Under the pieces are notes generated by a model. The model ran no database searches and was not told where the DNA came from. It saw only the letters and a program-made list of their open reading frames with translations. The translations under genes were made by a program, and so were the position numbers. Positions 44,601 through 54,541 of a stretch of DNA of 64,000 nt are shown in pieces. Numbering within the stretch: position 1 is the stretch's first letter; each line of letters opens with the position of its first letter. This stretch comes from Chlorella sorokiniana (taxonomy: Eukaryota; Chlorophyta; Trebouxiophyceae; Chlorellales; Chlorellaceae): the NCBI GenBank assembly GCA_025917655.1, contig CP084610.1, positions 558,001 to 622,000 of the forward strand, in the 5' to 3' direction.

Positions 44601-47600
44601 AGCGTTACATGGTGGCCTCAGCAAGTTTGCGACCGTGCTGCGCCACCAAGACCCCGCTGTGGCGGCGGCGGCGCGCGATGTGGCTGTGTTCTGGAAGCTG
44701 CGGGTTCTGGGACAGGGCGGCCCCGGCAGCCGCGCCCGCTCCTGGAGTCCAGGCAAGCGACCCGCTTTTTGCAGCCTGAGCAAGCTGCATGGCTCGCAGC
44801 ACCCTAGTCGGGCCTGCTGTGCTGGCGCCGGGCTGGCGCCGGGCAGGCGCCACCGTGCCGCCGCTGCTGAGCTGGCGTCGCGCTGCCGCCTGGTTTGCAG
44901 GTACGACCAGGACCGCAGGCTGCTGGAGCGGCTGCGCGCCGTCAGGGACATCGAGTCCCTGCGGAAGTTGCTGCAGGAGATGAGCAATGGCGGCGAGCTG
45001 CAGGAGCTGGCGGCGGAGCTGCGGCGGCGCTGCCCCTCGGCGGCGGCAGCCAGCGGAATGGAAGCGGAGGAGGAAGAGGAGCAGTTGCCCGCCTCCGGTT
45101 TCCTCGGCGTGACATTCTTCTACAACAAGTGGAACGCGTGGGTCAGCCTAGCGTTGAATGGCGGCCGCAGCAAGCAGATGAGCGTGCTGCGCGACCGAGA
45201 CCCCGCTGTGGCGGCGGCGGCGCGGGACGTGGCTGTGTACTGGAAGATGCGGGTTCTGGGACAGGGCGGCCGCAACCAGCGTCCCCGCTCCTGGAATCGA
45301 GGTGAGCGATCCGCCGGTTTGCAGCCTGAGCAAGCTGCATGGCTCGCAGCACCCTAGTCGGACCTGCTGTGCTGGCGCCGGGCTGGCGCCACCGCGCCGC
45401 CGCTGCTGAGCTGGCGTCGCGCTGGCGCCTGGTTTGCAGGTACGACCAGGATCGCGGGCTGCTGGAGCGGCTGCGCGCCGTCAGGGACATCGAGTCCCTG
45501 CGGGAGCTGCTGCAGGGAATGAGCGATGCGGGTGAGCTGGAGGGGCTGGCGGCGGAGCTGCGGCGGCGCTGCCCCTTGGCGGCAGCAGCCAGCGGGATGG
45601 AGGCTCAGCGCGCACGGCGTGGGCAGCAGGAGCAGGCAGGGGAGGAGGGGGAGGAAGACGATCCTGACGAGGGCACGGAGGAGGCAGCGGCGGAGGAGAC
45701 GCTGCAGCGTCAACAGTCTGCAGAGGCAGAGCAGCAGCAGCAGCAGCATCAACAGTCTGCAGAGGCAGAGCAGCAGCAGCAGCAGCAACAGCATGGTGCA
45801 GACGGGAAGCAGCAGCAGCGACAGCAGCGCAATGGGGCCAGTCCAGCGGGCCAGGCATCCCCAGGCGCCGCCCACACGGGGCCCCGCGCAGCGGATGCCC
45901 GATTCGGGGTTCGTTGGGCTTGAGTTCAGGGGCGGCAGGTGGCAGGGGGATGCAGGTCAGGTCGGATGAGGGCGGCAGCAAGTGGGTCGCCCTGCTGAGC
46001 CACCCGGATCCCGCGATGGCGGCGGCGGCGCGGGACGTGGCTGTGTACTGGAAGACGCGCGTCCGGGGGAGCGCGGCCCACGGCAGTCGCCTGCACAGCT
46101 GGAGGCCAGGTGTGAGCCCCTCGCGGCCATCCAAATGCATCCCCGCGGCTCTGCTTCCAGTGCCAGCCTGCGAGACTGTGTGTCTGGCTGGGGCAGCTGC
46201 AGGGGCGGAGTGCGGTCGGTGGGCCACGGCCGTACTTGGGATCCGCACATGAATGTTGTGCTGCTGCAGGTACGAGCAGGACGAGGAGCTGAGGAGGCAG
46301 CTGCACGCCGTGCACAGCGTGGCCGACCTCCGGCAGCTCTTGCAGCGCCTGCTGCAGGCTGGGCAGCTGGACGAGGCGGCGCGGGAGCTGGGGCGGCTGT
46401 CGGCGGCGGCGGAAGCGGCGGCGGAGGCGGCGGCGCCGCGGAGCCGGCAGCAGGAGGCCCCGGGCGCTGAGGTCGCCATGGCGGCGCCGCCGGCGGGGTG
46501 GCATCGGAGCTTGGCTGCCTGGCAGGAGCAGGCGCGGCGGCAGGCGCAGGCGTGGGCTGCACAGGCACCCGCCCACGATGACGCCTGGCTGCAGGGCGGC
46601 GCACTGTCGGCCATGCTGAGCGCGGGGGCAGCTCCTTCGCAGCACCAGCAGCAGGGGCCGCCGCAGCAGCAGCTGTCTGCAGGCGGGTGGGCAGGCCAGC
46701 AGCAGGCTCAGCCCGCAACCAGCACAGGCGAGCAGGCCTGCCGCGCAGGCACAGAGGGCTGTGTGTTCCCGGCGCTGCTGCCCTGCAAGCTGCGGCTGCG
46801 GCGTCGCCGCAGGGGGAGCCCGCTGCGCTGCAAGAGCTCAAGGGCTTGCTGGCAGGGCTGGAAGTGGAGCGGGCGCCGCAGCCCGACTGGAGCCCGCCCC
46901 TCCAGGCGCCCTGCCGCTGCCAGCGGCAGCCAGCACGCCGCCGCCGGCAGACGCCGCGTGGCACCAGCCCCGCAGCGCCGCCCCGCGCTGACGGCGCCCG
47001 GCCCCGGGGACGTTGTGCTGCACTGCAGCAACTGCCGCGGCGTGGGCGGCCTGCCGCTGCTGGAGCGCCTGCTGGTGCTGTGGGTGCGGCCTGTGGATGC
47101 CGCCAGCACCCCACAGCGAGCCGGGTGAGGTGGCGGCGTGTGCGTGTGTGTATGTGGGGAAGGGGGGGCGCTTGGGGTGCAGGATGCGGCTGTTGTGGCG
47201 GGGGTGCCAGCTGCGTGTGCCCTCGCGGCCTGCCCTCTAGGGCCCCCCTTGCTGCGCGGGCCCCTCGCCTCGCACGCCCGACAGCTGCCGAAGCTGCCCC
47301 GCCTCCACCCTGCTGCCGGGCTCCTCTTCTGAACGCCCCTGCGGCGCCTCGCCCCCGCCCCTGCCCCCAGCCACCGCTGCGAGTGCCTGGTGCTGGCCAA
47401 GGGCGCGGCGGCGGGGCAGCTGGCGGCGCAGGCGCTGCCCGCCCCGCCAGCTTGGAGCTGTCCCGCGCGGGTCACAAGTGGCGGGCGGTGGCGGTGCCGG
47501 CCCGCACCCGCAGCTGGTGCCTGGAGGGGCGCGTGCCGCGGCAGCAGCGTGAGCGGGGGGCCGGGCGGCGCTGCAGTGCTGCCGGGCGTTGGCGTCGGGG

Positions 47601-47824
47601 CCTTGCTGCGGAGCTGAGCTTGCCGCTCTGTGCTGCCAAGTGACCGCCGGCATGTCGTCTCAGTTGAATCCCGCCCCTCCCCCCGCCCCCTCCGTCTCCC
47701 GCGCGCAGTGGAGGCGCTGCTCAGTGCTCTGTCGGCTTTGGAGCAGCAGGCACCATGTCCCTACGCAGACCCCCTGATGTCCAGCGTGTGCCGCAAACCT
47801 GCGCGGCCTGCAACGAAGCGGTGA
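41609..47824 (+). CDS. Multi-repeat AP2/ANT-like protein, copy B (about six units)
   Basis: Larger paralogue of the gene at 13639. The ATG at 41609 starts unit 1 (AAWAVVYPGEVTGD, IFDNEAGARQTLHIFQLRHC, RLIAEV). Unit 2, 42430-43270: YLGVALVGAAGRRAF, EAALARDIAVLWQERW, VFNFRAQR, then YAHDATLACMLAELPTW. Unit 3, 43860-44390: SGRVWRAWVKLPVAL, AAEVAAFWKAAVLR, then FAADPHLGEQLAGV. Unit 4, 44541-45030: GFFGVMFDHNKW, AVAAAARDVAVFWKLRVLG, then YDQDRRLLERLRAVRDIESL. Unit 5, 45088-45580: GFLGVTFFYNKWNAWVSLAL, then YDQDRGLLERLRAVRD. Unit 6, 45890-46400: GFVGLEFRGGRWQ, AMAAAARDVAVYWKTRVRG, then YEQDEELRRQLHAVHSV. A Gln-rich stretch follows unit 5; the C-terminal region contains VVLHCSNCRGVGGLPLLERL and ends CRKPARPATKR at 47824. 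An intron sits before each linker Tyr, usually splitting an Arg codon. Frame slips are frequent. Predicted transcriptional regulator. Confidence 0.6.
42964..43182 (+). repeat. 32-bp intronic minisatellite ending at a splice acceptor
   Basis: About 6.5 imperfect copies of a 32-bp unit beginning GTGCTGCCGGCCGCCGCCGC and ending in GCTAAGAAAAG. The array fills the 3' end of an intron of AP2/ANT-like B; the last partial unit supplies the CAG acceptor before the exon starting with the Tyr of YAHDATL. Confidence 0.9.
44201..44266 (+). repeat. Two-copy 32-bp repeat duplicating a splice acceptor
   Basis: Direct repeat of 32 bp at 44201-44232 and 44233-44264, starting AGGCTG and containing GCGGTGCCCTGTTT. 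Each copy is followed by AG within CTGCGCAG, so two near-identical acceptors lie 32 bp apart. The downstream one (exon from 44267, FAADPHLG) keeps the frame. Confidence 0.85.
44541..45634 (+). repeat. About 547-bp intragenic tandem duplication (AP2/ANT-like units 4 and 5)
   Basis: Sequence at 44541-45087 recurs from 45088. Matching landmarks: CCCGCCTCCGGTTTC at 44541 and 45088; the intron phrase GCAGCCTGAGCAAGCTGCAT at 44771 and 45321. Both exonic and intronic parts are duplicated, so the event was genomic. Coding identity is high, with the AP2-like beta region diverging most. Confidence 0.88.
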
Positions 47825-48695
47825 TCGGCAGGGACAGCAGCGGGCGGCGGCAGCAGGATGGCAGCAGCTCCCACGGCGCGCCACCCCCTCACCTGTCGGA
47901 GGCTGCAGCTCAGCATGCCACTGAATCGGTGGGTTGCAGGAGGCAACTTTTGGCCGATGTTGGGACGGAGGCCTCGTGTGCCGCTTCCGAGCGTCATCAG
48001 GGGTAGCTGCACTGATACCTTGTCGCGTTTGGGGACAAACCTCAATAGGTAATCACGTCGTGGTTAGTAACAAACAACGGGAGTTGATGGAGTTCAGCCG
48101 GTGGTCGCGTGGGTATGGCAGGGTGGTCCGGCGCGGGTTGTGGGCGCGAAACAGGTAATTAAAGATGTTTGGAAAAATAATCAAACAAGAAACCCTCAAT
48201 AGGCACAAGGGAGTGCCGATGCCTGGGTTTCCACCTTGCTTTCAGGGCCGTTCAGTTCCGATCTGCCCATCGGCCCATACTCATAAATTAATTTATTACC
48301 GACTTCTGCTGCTTTGCAAAACAGGAGCACTTCACACACCAGACATGAGTTCACAAAACTCCCGGCACCAAGTTGCCGGGTGTCGGCACTGCTTCGAGTG
48401 CATGCAGGCTTGGCTGCGGTTCAGGTGCGTTGCTGGCCTTGCTCCCCCGCGACGCCCGTCCGGGCCGCCTTCCCCAGATGGTCATTCTTGCTGCTCACCT
48501 GATGATACCGCCAACACCGCCTTGTGCAGACATCCTGAGAACATCACTTGGCCTTCTGGACTCAAATGCCCTGTGGGTGCGAACCGCTGCGGCCCAGCAT
48601 CAACCGCCGCCGTTGCCGCCACCCGCTCGTCATCTGCTGCCGTGTGCGATACCCTGAAGAATGAATCCAATCCCCAGTTCTGTTCCCCAATGCAG
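47825..48695. other. Intergenic region upstream of family V copy 2
   Basis: About 870 bp. The 48030-48330 part is AT-richer. A short frame near 48344 (CRHCFECMQAWLRFR) resembles half of a RING finger but has no partner cysteines upstream; it may be a 5' exon of copy 2 or chance. Confidence 0.4.
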
Positions 48696-49314
48696 TCTAT
48701 TTCCAGCTGCGTGAACGCCAGCTGAACTTCGCAATCCAATGTGCCAGAATGGATTGCGGCGCAGCATGGCTCCTTCAGTCAGTCTGTGGCAGGCAACCAG
48801 CCTGCAGCACTGCTCGAGCGGAGGGGCCGCTTGGCCCTGTCGGTCAAGCTGCCGGCAATTCCTTGCAGCGGATTGAAGCGTGAAGATGCAGCCGTTTACG
48901 TGGGATCTGTGCAGCCCTCCGAGGCATGCCGCAAGGCGCCGCAGGCTGTCGCGGCTCGAGCTGCCGGTATGGTGTGTGCCCCCCGCAGCAGCACACCAGC
49001 ACGTCGCGGCAGGTTGTGCAGCAGCCTGCCAAGCGCAGCCGCTGGGTCTCACCAGCGACTGTAGCCCCGCAGCGACGCGCGCTCGAGCGTTCAGCCAGCG
49101 CACCCACACGGGCGGCCCCGCCTGTGCCTCCTGTCGCCCCGTGGTCATCCCCATGCCCTCAAGGATAGCTGGCAGCGGCATCTCGTCCTTCAACATTCCG
49201 TGCAAGGACGCAGCACCGCAGCGTCCAAGCAGCCCGCTTGTCGCCTGGCTGCGACGGCTCAAGGGCCTGATGAGCCCAGCGCGGCAGCAAGCCATTGTGC
49301 TGGCAGTTTGCTGA
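48696..49314 (+). CDS. Unrecognised family V protein, copy 2
   Basis: Same family as 39402-40423 (-) and 50496-51084 (+). It begins near LFPNA-VYFQLRERQLNFAI (no ATG in frame just upstream, so a 5' exon is missing). After a frame change it continues QSVAGNQPAALLERRGRLAL, DAAVYVGSVQPSEACRKAPQ and AVAARAAGMVCAP; then QQPAKRSRWVSPATVAPQRR, PVVIPMPSRIAGSG and the C-terminal SPLVAWLRRLKGLMSPARQQ, ending at 49314. At least three frame changes separate these blocks. Either this copy is decaying or the assembly has indels here; homology to copies 1 and 3 spans all blocks. Function unknown. Confidence 0.45.
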
Positions 49315-50495
49315 CTGCCAGCCGCTCGGCGGGATTTGGCGCTCAAGCCTTGTTCCCCTGCCCAATCTGCTTGCCAGCTCCACTTCAGTTCCCTTCGTGT
49401 CACGCCTTCATCATGCTGTAGTGGGCCTGAAGGCTTCGTCAGCACATGACACTGGCCCTTTCTGGCTTGCGAGAGCCCCTATCACATCCCTGTCCCGATA
49501 CTCCTCACCACTTCCTGCCCATGTTTTTGCGCCTGCTGAGTGGTCTGCCAGTTTTGCCAAGATCTTTTTGAGAGCCGATTTCACGCGCTTTACGAACCCT
49601 CTCTTCTGATACTGTTGACCCCTCCTGCTGGCTATTTTGGCAACCGGTCTCGTCCTCATCACGGGCATTCCACTTTTTTTCTAGTGCGCGGCACTGCCGC
49701 ACGTGTACCCTGCTTCTCCTCTCTTTCACAAGCTTCCAGCTGAGATGCTGAATGTATCCCGATCACAATACTAATACACACATACTGAGTCTGCTGCTGA
49801 ACCCACTCTGGCCTTCGTGTGCTCGCTGATATCTCTGCCGCCTTGGCAACGCTGTCTTCCTTCCCTGTCCTCACATCATTTTATCAGCGCCTTAAACTGT
49901 AGCTGGTTGATTTGCGCAGGAACAGCAGCTCAATTACTCTGTGCCACGGCTGAGTGTGCATGTTGGCAGGTGTCGGCAGAGCAGGCTGGGGCCGCTAGAG
50001 AGCGGAGCGGGCAGGGGCGGCGGCAACAGAAAAATCGCGGCCCACATCTTGAAAGGGAGCCTTAAACCTCCTGAATTGGCCATCAGCTGATGCCCCTGAT
50101 GAATAACACCCCTCCAACAGAGCCCGGCAGGTGGGTGACTGCCCTTTTTCCTCTACAACGCAGACCGCGTCGATAGGTGCCCGCTATCTTCATAGTCAGG
50201 ACTACTCTGCTCTCCTAGATGAGCCAGTTGTAGAGCCGTTCAAGTCGACATGCCGATGTTCCGCGCACCACCCGACCAAAGCGCATACTGTCGCCATTGC
50301 TTATCCTGCGCCAGCATGACAAATTGGAGGTGGGTACAGATTCAAAGGTCGAGGGTGTGGGTGTCGAGCCTGTTCAACAGCCTCCTCGGTGCAACACCCA
50401 CGGCGCTCGCCGCGTTTCGTGCTGTGCAGACAATCAAAACACGGAAGAGAGCAGCTTGTTCTGTGGCCAGCCGGGCTCTCGAGTCCTACGGGTGA
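49315..50495. other. Intergenic region, pyrimidine- and AT-richer
   Basis: About 1.2 kb with lower GC than most of the window, including a T8 run near 49675. It looks like the 3' UTR of copy 2 plus the promoter and 5' exons of copy 3. A segment at 50360-50490 (SLFNSLLGATPTALAAF) followed by GGTGAGTG could be a 5' exon of copy 3, but I cannot confirm it. Confidence 0.4.
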
Positions 50496-51084
50496 GTGGG
50501 GCAGCTGCTCGCGCCAGTGCCCGCCGCCGCCTACTCCTGGGCAGCTACATGTGCGCAACATCCTCATGCAACATCCTCATGCTTCATGCCCCCGGCACAT
50601 GCAGTGTACATGGCCTTGAAGGCACAGCAGCTTGCCGTCACCATCAGGCTGGCAGAGCAGCAGGGCACGGCTGCATGGCGCCGCCAGTCGGTGGCTGGAG
50701 CCGCGCCCAGCCGGCTGCTCGATCGCCGCGGCTTGCCTGGCTTGCACATCCGCGTGCCCTGGACGCTGTGTGGCATGAAGCCCGGGGATTCCTGCACCTT
50801 TGTGCGTGAATGTGAGCCCGCGACCGCGCCGCGCCAGCATGCGGACATGGCTCAGCGGAAGGGGCGGGCAGCTTGTGATGCCGCGCCCTGGCAGCGCCAT
50901 GCCACACCGCCTCAGCTTGCAGAACAGCCGGTCAAGCGCAGCCGCCGCATGCGCCTTGGCCTGCATTCGGGGCACTGATTGGGCGAGCGGTGCAGCCCCA
51001 GTTGGGGACTATGCAGCGAGCTCACTCAGCGGGCGCTTGCAGCAGCAGGCCAGCGAGCGCATCAGAAAGCGCCGCGGTGGCTGA
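50496..51084 (+). CDS. Unrecognised family V protein, copy 3
   Basis: The best-preserved core in one frame: MPPAHAVYMALKAQQLAVTI, RLAEQQGTAAWRRQSVAGAA, PSRLLDRRGLPGLHIRVPWT, then ATAPRQH...AEQPVKRSRRMRLG to a stop at 50978. In the next frame AASSLSGRLQQQASERIRKR to 51084 corresponds in position to the WFSRVKELL tail of copy 1. It lacks the PVVIPM block. The 5' end is unclear; the first in-frame ATG is 50496, but an upstream spliced exon is possible. The shared Tyr/Leu/Gln start, AAWRR-SVAG centre and KRSR basic patch define the family. Function unknown. Confidence 0.5.
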
Positions 51085-51852
51085 ACGCCGGCTGGCCTCC
51101 CTGCTGAGCCGCATGAGCCACCTGACCACCGCCAGCCAAGGGGCAAGCATTACGGCATGCTGAGCACCAGCGCTGCCCTCCGCCGGCAGACAGTTTCCAC
51201 CGCCGCTCGCGTGTCACGCGCGCCCGACACACGATGCCTGCGACGCAACAGACCCCGTCTGCAGCCGGCGATGCGCACTCCATTCCAGTTCACTGGCTGC
51301 AGTTCTGTTCTTTGTGCTGGCACCAACTCCCAGCGCCTAAACACCGCCCCTCTGTCTGTCTGCTGCCGTGCTGTACATGATTTAATGAGCTTGTGCTTGG
51401 CCGAGCCACTTCTGACCTTCGCTGCCAGGCCTCTCTCCGCATCATCGCTCTCACTGCTGCTACCGCCTATCCAGTTTTATCAGTCCCAGCTCCACTCGGT
51501 CCTGCTGCAATGCTTGTGCTCTGCCCCTTTCGCCCTAACCAGTTCTCAATGTCTGCTTCAGGTGATCCGATACCAGTTCTATGATTTGATTCCTATACAG
51601 AATGATGATCGCTGCCTTACAAAAGCGGGCAGCCTGTAACTGTGGCTGCCTGCCTCCTGGTAGCAGCAAAGGGTTGCAAGGGTTCATTCGTTCCCCGTCG
51701 CGGGCCCGTTGCGGGCCAGCAGCGTCGGGTGGTTGCTGGGCCCCGGGTCTGCCAGGACGATGCGGTGCGCCCGCCGCCTGCCTGCCGCGCTGCGCTGGCG
51801 GCGCGGTCGCCCTCAGCCGCGGTCCTTGCAGCGAGGCACACCAGCAGGGGCC
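51085..51852. other. Convergent 3' region with candidate poly(A) signals on both strands
   Basis: About 770 bp. TTACA at 51617-51621 (TGTAA on the minus strand) lies about 235 bp past the alpha-SNAP stop. A plus-strand TGTAA near 51638 could serve family V copy 3. Nothing coding is supported. Confidence 0.5.
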
Positions 51853-54064
51853 TCAGGTCAGGTCTTCCTCCTCCACCTCCTCTCGGCTCTGGATCTTCCG
51901 CTTCACCCGCACCTGCACACGCAGCGGGGCAGCAGCGGCAGGCTCGCAACGCTGGATGGGGCCGCCCGGACCCCACGGGGCCCTGACCCTGACAGGAGCG
52001 CCGCACGCAGCCACCAGCGCTGACTGCAGGCCGGCACGCTGCGGCTGGCAGGAGGAGGGCCGCGCACGCAGCGCAGCCCTTCGCCTCCCAGCCCCAGCCG
52101 TAGCCAGCGAGGGAGCGCGCTTTGACTTGGCAGGCGGGCGTCCCCCGGGCGCACCAGCAGCGTCGTCTTCCAGGCATCCAGCCGCGTGAGGCTGTCAAAG
52201 TCGGCCACCGCAGTCGTGAAGGCATCCACATCCCCCGCCTCCATCGCGTCCACAAGCGCCTGCGGCCACAGCACCCCACACGCGCTCGCCCGCGGCACCA
52301 GCACCACGCGCACGACGCCCGAGGCGAGGCTGCTGCCAGGCGCGTCACCAAGGCATCGTGCCAGCGCAGCGCAGCGCAGCGCAGCGCACCGACAGGAAGC
52401 CGTGCTCGCGGCTGTTGTCGAAGTTGATGTCGAGGTCGCAGTAGCGCTCCAGGCCGGCGCGCATGGCGTCGGCGTTGACCGAGGCCAGCAGGCAGATGCC
52501 GGCGTTGAGCAGGTGGCCCTTTGCGCTGCGGGCAGCAACATCACACAGTCGGTGGGCGTCGGGTTGCCGGCAGCGCCGCTGGCGCATGGTTTTGCCCTCG
52601 CCCGCAGCGAGAGGCTTTGCCGCAATCTCGGCATGCCTCTCCAGGGAGGTGCCCCGGTCGCCGGTAGACCAGAATGCCACCCCCAGTGCCCACACCCACA
52701 CCTCTCACCTGTACTTGAGCAGATTGTTGTCCACACATGCGCGCGCCACGCCCTCATACAGCGCCACCGCCTGCGGGTAGCGCTCCAGCTCCGCCGCAAA
52801 CTGGGCTATCTGCGTGGGCAAGGGGGTGGCTTCTAGTGGTTCACGGGCAGGTGCAGCTCCTAGTGCGAGAGGGTGTGGTGTTTTGTGGGGGAAGGACGGG
52901 GGCGTGGGGCGGGAGAGGGGGCGGGGATGATTGCACGGGGACCTGTGGATTTGCGCTGTCACATTCCCTCGCTGCCGGCCTCTGGGCGAGCACGCTGGCG
53001 GCACAATGCTGGATGGTGTACAGACCTGCCCCCGCCGGAGAGAACTCGTAGCCTACGCACCACCAATGCATCCCCCCCTTTTCCTGCCTCCCCCACCTTC
53101 AGGTTGCACTTGTTTGCCTCCGCCTGGCTGTTTTCTGTGGAGAACAGGTCCCCCGCCTGCTCGTAAAACATGATGGCCTCCTCCCTGTTCCCCTCCTTCT
53201 CCAGCACCTCTGCAATCTCCTGCAGCAAGCGAGGCGCATGGTAGAAGTGGGCATCCACAGACACAAAGATGTGTCTTGTTCCAGCGCAGGAAAGGAGCAC
53301 GCGGCGGGGTCGTGCTTCTTTCCTTGCAGGCAGGCAGGGAAAGCAGTGGCCCAGCAGCACCCGGCAACACCCACCCGTAGCTGCCGTGCCGCCATGCCCA
53401 AGCGCCCCATGTCCGTATACAGCGACACTGCCTGCTGCAAGCACGACACCGCGCCTGCAACATGGGCGAGACACACCAGGCGGGCTGGGCACACGCAAGC
53501 TGGAGGAACATTGCGAGTGGCCACTGCGGCCACGCTGGATGGCAGCACCCTGGCTGGCGGCAGACGCGCGTTGGCAGGCCCACGGCGGCGCCTGGTGCGC
53601 GCGCACTCACGGCGCTGGTCTGACTTGAGGAAGGCCTTTGCGGCCTCCACCCAGCTGCTGGCGGCGTCATGCTTGCTTTCCAGCTTGATGTTGCAGTCTG
53701 CCAGCTTCATGAAGGTCTCGCCGGCCTGATCCCCTGCGGAAGCAAGGCGTCCAGGTCTATTAGCAGCGTGCATGCGGCGTTCCCCCAGCTGAACCATCCG
53801 CAGCACCAGCGGCTGACGCAACAACGATTTGGCAGCAAGGGCTTGGAGCCTGTCAACAGCTTGGAGCAAGCTGGCACGCAGCTTGCGGCAACCGGCCGCC
53901 GACGCCGCTGGGCACCCACATGCTTTGGCGAGCTTGTACTGATTGGCTGCCTTCTCATACATCTCTGCCGCCTCCTCATACTTGTTGCCGCCGAATAGTG
54001 AGAAGGACTTCAGTCGCTTGTCAGCCTTGGCAGCCAGCTCTGCGGCTTTGCTGGCGTAGTCCAT
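51853..54064 (-). CDS. Alpha-SNAP (soluble NSF attachment protein)
   Basis: Adaptor that recruits NSF to cis-SNARE complexes and stimulates their disassembly; cytosolic and peripheral on membranes. The minus-strand ATG at 54064 starts MDYASKAAELAAKADKRLKS, then FSLFGGNKYEEAAEMYEKAA, the membrane-contact N-terminal loop and first TPR-like hairpin. Downstream exons: FMKLADCNIKLESKHDAASS, AVSCLQQAVSLYTDMGRLGM, EIAEVLEKEGNREEAIMFYE, AEANKCNLK, IAQFAAELERYPQAVALYEG, KGHLLNAGICLLASVNADAM, AVADFDSLTRLDAWKTTLLV and VKRKIQSREEVEEEDLT. The C-terminal EEDL-x keeps the penultimate Leu known to be needed for NSF activation. About nine exons cover the full family length (about 290 aa). Head to head with the Qa-SNARE gene, 477 bp between starts. 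Confidence 0.94.
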
Positions 54065-54541
54065 TCCGGCGGTTGTAACGCAGCTTGATCACCCAAGCCC
54101 GGCAAAGCAGCAACCGCAACGCTCAATGCAGCGATCGGGTGGCGCTGCCACCGCCGTCTCTCGGTTGATAGGCGTCGACTGAACAAATATGACTAGCAAG
54201 GGTGCGTAAAGTGTCGCACTTGCAGCCATTGGCCCCGTCGTGAAATTGAGGCCAGGTCAGCACTATGGTTCACTTCTGACGCCTCGGAGCGATCAGGGCC
54301 GCCTATGCTTGCGTATTAGCGCTGCCTCACATCAGGCCGACCCCTTCAGCCCCCAGCTGCCCCTTGTTGCTTGCTGTTGCTCGCATTTGGCGTGGCAGTG
54401 GTGTTGGCGGCGCTGTGGGTGGGCAAGTGGTGATGCTACAGAAGCCCAGGGGTTCAAATTAAGTAGCACGAGTACCACCTGAGTGGGCCCAAGTAGTCCC
54501 CAAGCAGGCTGTCAGGGACAGGCTGCCGCTAGTTGCGCACT
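54065..54541. promoter_or_regulatory. Putative bidirectional promoter, alpha-SNAP / Qa-SNARE
   Basis: 477 bp separating the divergent start codons of two genes in one pathway. It is less GC-rich near 54070-54240 and 54460-54560. No TATA box or named element is clear. Confidence 0.55.

Noticed and set aside
48344-48431. RING-finger-like half motif (CRHCFECMQAWL)
   Set aside because: No upstream CxxC pair or downstream CPxC in a joinable frame; kept only as a possible exon or chance match.
49411-49668. Minus-strand Lys/Arg-rich frame (KRVKSALKKILAKLADH)
   Set aside because: Isolated in an AT-richer spacer, with no copy in the paralogous loci and no splice support.
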